Shown here in pieces: positions 6,771 through 9,572 of a stretch of 9,572 nt of DNA. The stretch spans positions 1 through 9,572 of the forward strand of contig JBEKTW010000048.1 of assembly GCA_049515655.1 (NCBI GenBank), in the 5' to 3' direction. Source of the stretch: JBEKTW01 sp049515655. Its GTDB lineage: Bacteria > Bacteroidota > Ignavibacteria > UBA10030 > SZUA-254. The notes beneath the pieces are model-generated. The model did not search any database. It was given only the letters and a program-made list of their open reading frames with translations, and was not told the origin of the DNA. Each line of letters opens with the position of its first letter. Position 1 is the first letter of the stretch. Both the position numbers and the translations under genes were made by a program.

Positions 6771-8789
6771 ATGAGATGTAGTCTTTTGCTACAAACGTTG
6801 GCGGTCGGTCTGCTGGTGACGATGCTGTATGTAACTCCCGCCCTCACCCAGTGGTCCTCCGACCCAACCGTCAACACCCCCATCTGCACGGCGACAGGCC
6901 AACAATATTATCCCACTCTCGCTTCAGACGGCTCGGGCGGCGCCATCATTACATGGATGGACGTCCGCAGCGGCAGCTGGTGCATCTATGCTCAACGCGT
7001 GAATGCTTCCGGCGATACGCTGTGGCAAGCCAACGGCGTTGCCATCTGCACGGCGACAGGCAATCAAGAATATCCCACCATCGTTTCAGACGGCTCGGGC
7101 GGCGCTATCATTACGTGGGAAGACTATCGCAGCGGCAGCAACTATGACATCTATGCTCAACGAGTCGATGGTTCCGGCGATACGCTGTGGAAAGCCAACG
7201 GTGTTGCCATCTGCACGGCAACTGGCAATCAAAATAATCCCATTATCGTTTCAGACGGCTCGGGAGGCGCCATCATTACATGGCCAGACTATCGCAGCGG
7301 CACCGACTGGGACATCTATGCTCAACGCGTGAATGCTTCCGGCGATACGCTGTGGCAAGCCAACGGCGTTGCCCTCTGCACGGCGACAGGCGATCAAACG
7401 TATCCCACCATCGTTTCAGACGGCTCGAGCGGTGCCGTCATTACATGGCAAGACTATCGCACCGGCAATTGGGACATCTATGCTCAACACGTGGATGTTG
7501 ACGGCAATCTGAAGTGGACGCCGGCCAACGGTGTTGCCCTCTGCACGGAAACACACGATCAAACGTATCCCACTATCGCTCCAGATGGCTCGGGCGGCGC
7601 CATCATTACATGGCCAGACTATCGCAGCGGCACCGACTGGGACATCTATGCTCAACGCGTGAATGCTTCCGGCGATACGCTGTGGAAAGCCAACGGCGTT
7701 GCCATCTGCACGGCGCCACACATTCAATATTATCCCACTATCGTTTCAGACGGCTCGGGCGGCGCCATCGTTACATGGCAAGACGATCGCGGCAGCAACC
7801 TCGACATTTATGCTGAACGCGTGAAGAGCGACGGCACTGTGCTGTGGACAACCAACGGTGTTGCCATCTGCACGGCGACAGGTAACCAACAATATCCAAC
7901 TATGGTGACAGATGCCTCGGGCGGCGCCATCATTACGTGGCAAGACTATCGCACCGGCAATTGGGACATCTATGCTCAACACGTGACCGCTTCGGGAACT
8001 CCAGATCCAAATTGGACGGCCAACGGTGTTGCCATCTGCACGGCGACAGGCGATCAAACGTATCCCACTATGGTTACAGACGGCTCGGGCGGCGCTATCA
8101 TTACATGGGAAGACTATCGCGGCAGCGACTATGATATCTATGCGCAACATGTGGCTGCAGATGCCACACTGCCGATCCAACTCGCGTCGTTGACTGCCAC
8201 AACGCTGACAACCGGCCTGCAATTGCAATGGACAACCGTGAGCGAAGTCAACAATCTGGGCTTTTATGTCGAACGTAAGGCTCCGAACGCCGGGGCGTAC
8301 GCGACCGTGAGCAATTTGATCCCCGGCGCCGGGACATCGTTGCAGCAGCACCACTACCAATGGACGGATACGAAGGTAACGGACGGGAATTACAACTATC
8401 GCCTGAGACTCGTCGACCTGAGCGGCAATGCTACGTACTCAAGTGTCATCACGGTCACGGTGAGCGGCGTGCTGGGAGTCGGCGAGAAGAAGTCTTTGCC
8501 GAAGGAGTTTGCAGTACAACAGAACTATCCGAATCCCTTCAACCCTTCGACGGTCATCAATTATGAACTGCCAAAAGCAGTATACGTTCGTCTGGTGGTG
8601 TATGACATGTTGGGGAGAGAAATTGCGACTCTTGTGAACGGCGCTCAGGATGCAGGGTACAAATCGGTGGAGTTCAATGCGTCAAACCTACCGAGCGGCA
8701 TTTACACCTACAGACTGACTGCCCGCCCAACAGACGGCGGGCAAGCAAGAACGTTTGTCGACGTGAAGAAAATGTTGATGATAAAATGA
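6771..8789 (+). CDS. Secreted eight-repeat (beta-propeller-like) protein with T9SS type A sorting domain
   Basis: The 672-residue product is exported and probably attached to or released from the cell surface by the type IX system. A signal peptide is clear (1-26, hydrophobic LLLQTLAVGLLVTMLYV, cleavage probably near LT/QW). Eight repeats span residues 35-87, 88-142, 143-197, 198-252, 253-307, 308-361, 362-417 and 418-466, each near the pattern NGVAICTATGxQxYP, SDGSGGAIITWxDYR, DIYAQxV, LWxA. Their length and Trp/Asp pattern suggest blades of a beta-propeller (inference). An Ig/FnIII-like domain follows (467-570), then a sorting domain (585-672) with NYPNPFNPSTVINYELP, VYDMLGREIATL and LPSGIYTYRL. 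RPTDGGQAR before FVDVKKMLMIK looks like an insertion. GGAGG lies 4 nt before the ATG. Ligand and function are unknown. Repeats of this style are common in FCB secreted proteins without known roles. Confidence 0.93.
   Translation: MRCSLLLQTLAVGLLVTMLYVTPALTQWSSDPTVNTPICTATGQQYYPTLASDGSGGAIITWMDVRSGSWCIYAQRVNASGDTLWQANGVAICTATGNQEYPTIVSDGSGGAIITWEDYRSGSNYDIYAQRVDGSGDTLWKANGVAICTATGNQNNPIIVSDGSGGAIITWPDYRSGTDWDIYAQRVNASGDTLWQANGVALCTATGDQTYPTIVSDGSSGAVITWQDYRTGNWDIYAQHVDVDGNLKWTPANGVALCTETHDQTYPTIAPDGSGGAIITWPDYRSGTDWDIYAQRVNASGDTLWKANGVAICTAPHIQYYPTIVSDGSGGAIVTWQDDRGSNLDIYAERVKSDGTVLWTTNGVAICTATGNQQYPTMVTDASGGAIITWQDYRTGNWDIYAQHVTASGTPDPNWTANGVAICTATGDQTYPTMVTDGSGGAIITWEDYRGSDYDIYAQHVAADATLPIQLASLTATTLTTGLQLQWTTVSEVNNLGFYVERKAPNAGAYATVSNLIPGAGTSLQQHHYQWTDTKVTDGNYNYRLRLVDLSGNATYSSVITVTVSGVLGVGEKKSLPKEFAVQQNYPNPFNPSTVINYELPKAVYVRLVVYDMLGREIATLVNGAQDAGYKSVEFNASNLPSGIYTYRLTARPTDGGQARTFVDVKKMLMIK
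6873..8168 (+). repeat. Eight in-frame coding repeats of about 165 bp
   Basis: Unit lengths in codons are 53, 55, 55, 55, 55, 54, 56 and 49. DNA identity between some units is much higher than protein constraint requires. Positions 7266-7355 are identical to 7596-7685 (90 nt, units 3 and 5), and 7446-7493 to 7938-7985 (48 nt, units 4 and 7). Units 1 and 3 also share a long identical stretch around CAACGCGTGAATGC. This suggests recent duplication of unit pairs or gene conversion. Confidence 0.92.
8720..8743. repeat. REP-like palindrome inside the coding sequence
   Basis: TGCCCGCC (8720-8727) and GGCGGGCA (8736-8743) are exact reverse complements around an 8-nt loop. The same GCCCGCC/GGCGGGC core occurs in each of the three tandem units just downstream. 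Here it encodes part of RPTDGGQAR, between IYTYRLTA and TFVDVKKM, where T9SS sorting domains normally have little or no extra sequence. Confidence 0.8.
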
Positions 8790-8805
8790 CGAAGTCATTT
8801 TATCA
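8779..8805. repeat. Perfect 12-bp palindrome spanning the stop codon
   Basis: TGATAAAATGAC (8779-8790) pairs exactly with GTCATTTTATCA (8794-8805) around a GAA triloop. The left arm contains the last codons and the TGA stop (8787-8789) of the secreted-protein gene. In tandem units 2 and 3 the same place forms at best a 5-bp stem (GTGAC/GTCAC in unit 3). Confidence 0.9.
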
Positions 8806-9006
8806 GAAATCCCGCCCGCCAGAGGCGGGCAGGCCGTTCTTTCGCGGGATTGATAGGAACTTGGCGAAATCACTTGATCAGAAATCCCGCCCGCCAGAGG
8901 CGGGCAGGCCGTTCTTTCGCGGGATTGATAGGAACGTGACGAAGTCACTTGATCAGAAATCCCGCCCGCCCAAAAAGAGGCGGGCAGGCGTTCTTTCGCG
9001 GGATTG
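8787..9006. repeat. Three 75-bp tandem repeats with nested palindromes
   Basis: Units begin at 8787, 8862 and 8937. Each carries GAAAT, then AATCCC and GGGATT as an outer inverted repeat, and an inner GCCCGCC...GGCGGGC hairpin. The inner loop is AGA in units 1 and 2 and an 8-nt CAAAAAGA in unit 3. AGGC(C)GTTCTTTCGC lies between the inner hairpin and the outer arm. Units 1 and 2 are almost identical; unit 3 gains 5 nt in the loop and loses one C after it. The array sits in the 3' untranslated region, between the stop codon and the terminator. It looks like a REP/BIME-type array. No transposase is present nearby. Confidence 0.9.
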
Positions 9007-9043
9007 TTGTTGAAGTGATATCGCTTCTACTGTCGTTATCACG

Positions 9044-9083
9044 CAAGCCGGCTCATTCCAATGGGCCGGCTTGATTGTTTCTC
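9044..9083 (+). terminator. Intrinsic terminator of the secreted repeat protein gene
   Basis: CAAGCCGGCTCAT (9044-9056) pairs with ATGGGCCGGCTTG (9061-9073) around TCCA, a 13-bp GC-rich stem with one G-U pair, followed by ATTGTTTCTC. It lies about 255 nt after the stop codon, so the mRNA would include all three tandem hairpins. Confidence 0.8.
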
Positions 9084-9366
9084 TCGTTCTGAGTAACCAT
9101 CGCGCACAGCCCCAGTTGCGAGCGCGAGTCCACCCAACTCGTGCTTGTTTGCCTTTCCCCTATCGGATTCTTCATCTTTTTGCTCCCTTCGCTTCGATGA
9201 GATTTCTGTCCTTCAGGTGCATGTGTTTTGTCACCCGATACCGTATCCATCGGGAATGAGAAAGAATGCTCACGTTTCCTCAATAAAATGGAGACCAAAA
9301 GGTGAAGAAAGGACTCGCTGATCTTCCCGACCTGTCCTGATGGACCGCCCCATCTGTGGCACCAGT
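9084..9366. other. Convergent intergenic spacer without a credible gene
   Basis: About 280 bp separate the two convergent terminators. The only long open frame (minus strand, 9053-9298) runs into the plus-strand terminator stem and has an unremarkable, charged product, so it is probably chance. A weak inverted repeat, CCCGAT (9234-9239) with ATCGGG (9249-9254), is the only structure noted. Confidence 0.5.
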
Positions 9367-9403
9367 AAAAAAAGGTGCGGCCCGTTTGGAGTCAAGCCGC
9401 ACC
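9367..9403 (-). terminator. Intrinsic terminator of the gene at the right edge
   Basis: Read on the minus strand, GGTGCGGC (9403-9396) pairs with GCCGCACC (9381-9374) around a 14-nt loop, followed at once by seven Ts (9373-9367). It lies 17 nt after the stop codon at 9420. This is a textbook rho-independent terminator. Confidence 0.9.
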
Positions 9404-9419
9404 CGTGAATACTCTGCAT

Positions 9420-9572
9420 CTATTTCGTCAATTCCATCGTTACAGTTCCGCCGCCCATTTGAGTTGGAAGGACAGATTCCGATCTGACGATGGTTCGGGT
9501 ATCTTTGGTCACCCAGGTAGTTGTCATCGAACCATCCTCATCTTTTGGCCTGACCTCAATCTTCCATGTATT
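9420..9572 (-). CDS. C-terminal end of an unidentified protein, 5' part outside the window
   Basis: The last 50 codons and a TAG stop (9422-9420) are visible. The reading begins NTWKIEVRPKDEDGSMTTTW and ends GGGTVTMELTK. Alternating hydrophobic and polar residues and stretches such as TWVTKDTRTIVRSESVLP suggest beta-strands. The texture recalls the C-termini of secreted or periplasmic beta-rich proteins of the LolA/DUF3108 kind, but this is only a resemblance and no motif settles it. Support for coding comes from the open frame and a strong terminator 17 nt downstream. The start, length and function cannot be seen. Confidence 0.75.
   Translation of the reverse strand, partial: NTWKIEVRPKDEDGSMTTTWVTKDTRTIVRSESVLPTQMGGGTVTMELTK

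Noticed and set aside
6760..6774. Four-codon leader peptide ATGGAGGGTATATGA overlapping the start of the secreted protein
   Set aside because: Its ATG overlaps the Shine-Dalgarno of the real gene and it has no ribosome binding site, so it is probably chance.
7746..8360. Minus-strand 204-codon frame opposite the repeat protein
   Set aside because: It is a periodic shadow of the coding repeats on the other strand.
8787..9006. Integron attC sites or a CRISPR array
   Set aside because: There is no GTTRRRY-type core site, no cassette genes, no unique spacers between the units and no integrase or cas gene.
8786..9013. 75-codon plus-strand frame and a matching minus-strand frame (8688-8948) as genes
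   Set aside because: Both are read through the tandem repeats. Because 75 is a multiple of 3, any open unit stays open in the next, giving periodic peptides without gene signals.
9053..9298. Minus-strand 81-codon gene in the convergent spacer
   Set aside because: It overlaps the plus-strand terminator stem and has no ribosome binding site or family resemblance that I can see.

Overview
The window looks like the chromosome of an FCB-group bacterium, most likely Ignavibacteriota or a close relative (inference, no search run). Two things point there. The plus-strand gene ends in a type A type IX secretion (T9SS) sorting domain of the NYPNPFNPST kind, which is typical of Ignavibacteria and related FCB lineages. 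The minus-strand genes form a chaperone and housekeeping block of ordinary bacterial type. Base composition is moderate and I see no insertion sequence, phage gene, CRISPR array, tRNA or rRNA.

Positions 1-6181 are one tightly packed minus-strand gene train. In transcription order it is hrcA, grpE, dnaJ, a membrane-anchored ComEA-type helix-hairpin-helix protein, a divergent PilM-like actin-fold protein, rsmD, coaD and a subgroup I aspartate aminotransferase that runs off the left edge. Gaps are 1 to 9 nt, apart from 33 nt after dnaJ, so an operon with translational coupling is likely. A near-consensus promoter (TTGACA, 17 nt, TATTAT) lies just upstream of hrcA. No CIRCE operator is recognisable there, although HrcA itself looks intact. 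The train joins heat-shock chaperones to two proteins of competence/type IV pilus type and then to rRNA methylation, coenzyme A synthesis and amino-acid metabolism.

Positions 6182-6770 are a divergent intergenic region with a perfect 10-bp palindrome, a short CGCAAAGG direct repeat and a possible plus-strand promoter. Positions 6771-8789 encode a 672-residue secreted protein: signal peptide, eight 49-56-residue repeats that suggest a beta-propeller, an Ig/FnIII-like domain and a T9SS sorting domain. Some repeats are identical over 48 to 90 nt of DNA, which suggests recent duplication or gene conversion.

The most unusual part is the 3' end of that gene. A GCCCGCC/GGCGGGC palindrome sits in frame inside the sorting domain. 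The stop codon lies in a perfect 12-bp palindrome. Three 75-bp tandem repeats carrying the same GCCCGCC/GGCGGGC core follow at once, and a strong intrinsic terminator follows them. The stop codon is the first triplet of the first repeat unit. This looks like a REP-like palindromic element that has expanded beside the gene and entered it.

The right edge holds the last 50 codons of an unidentified minus-strand gene and its own intrinsic terminator, so the two transcription units converge across about 290 bp with no credible gene.
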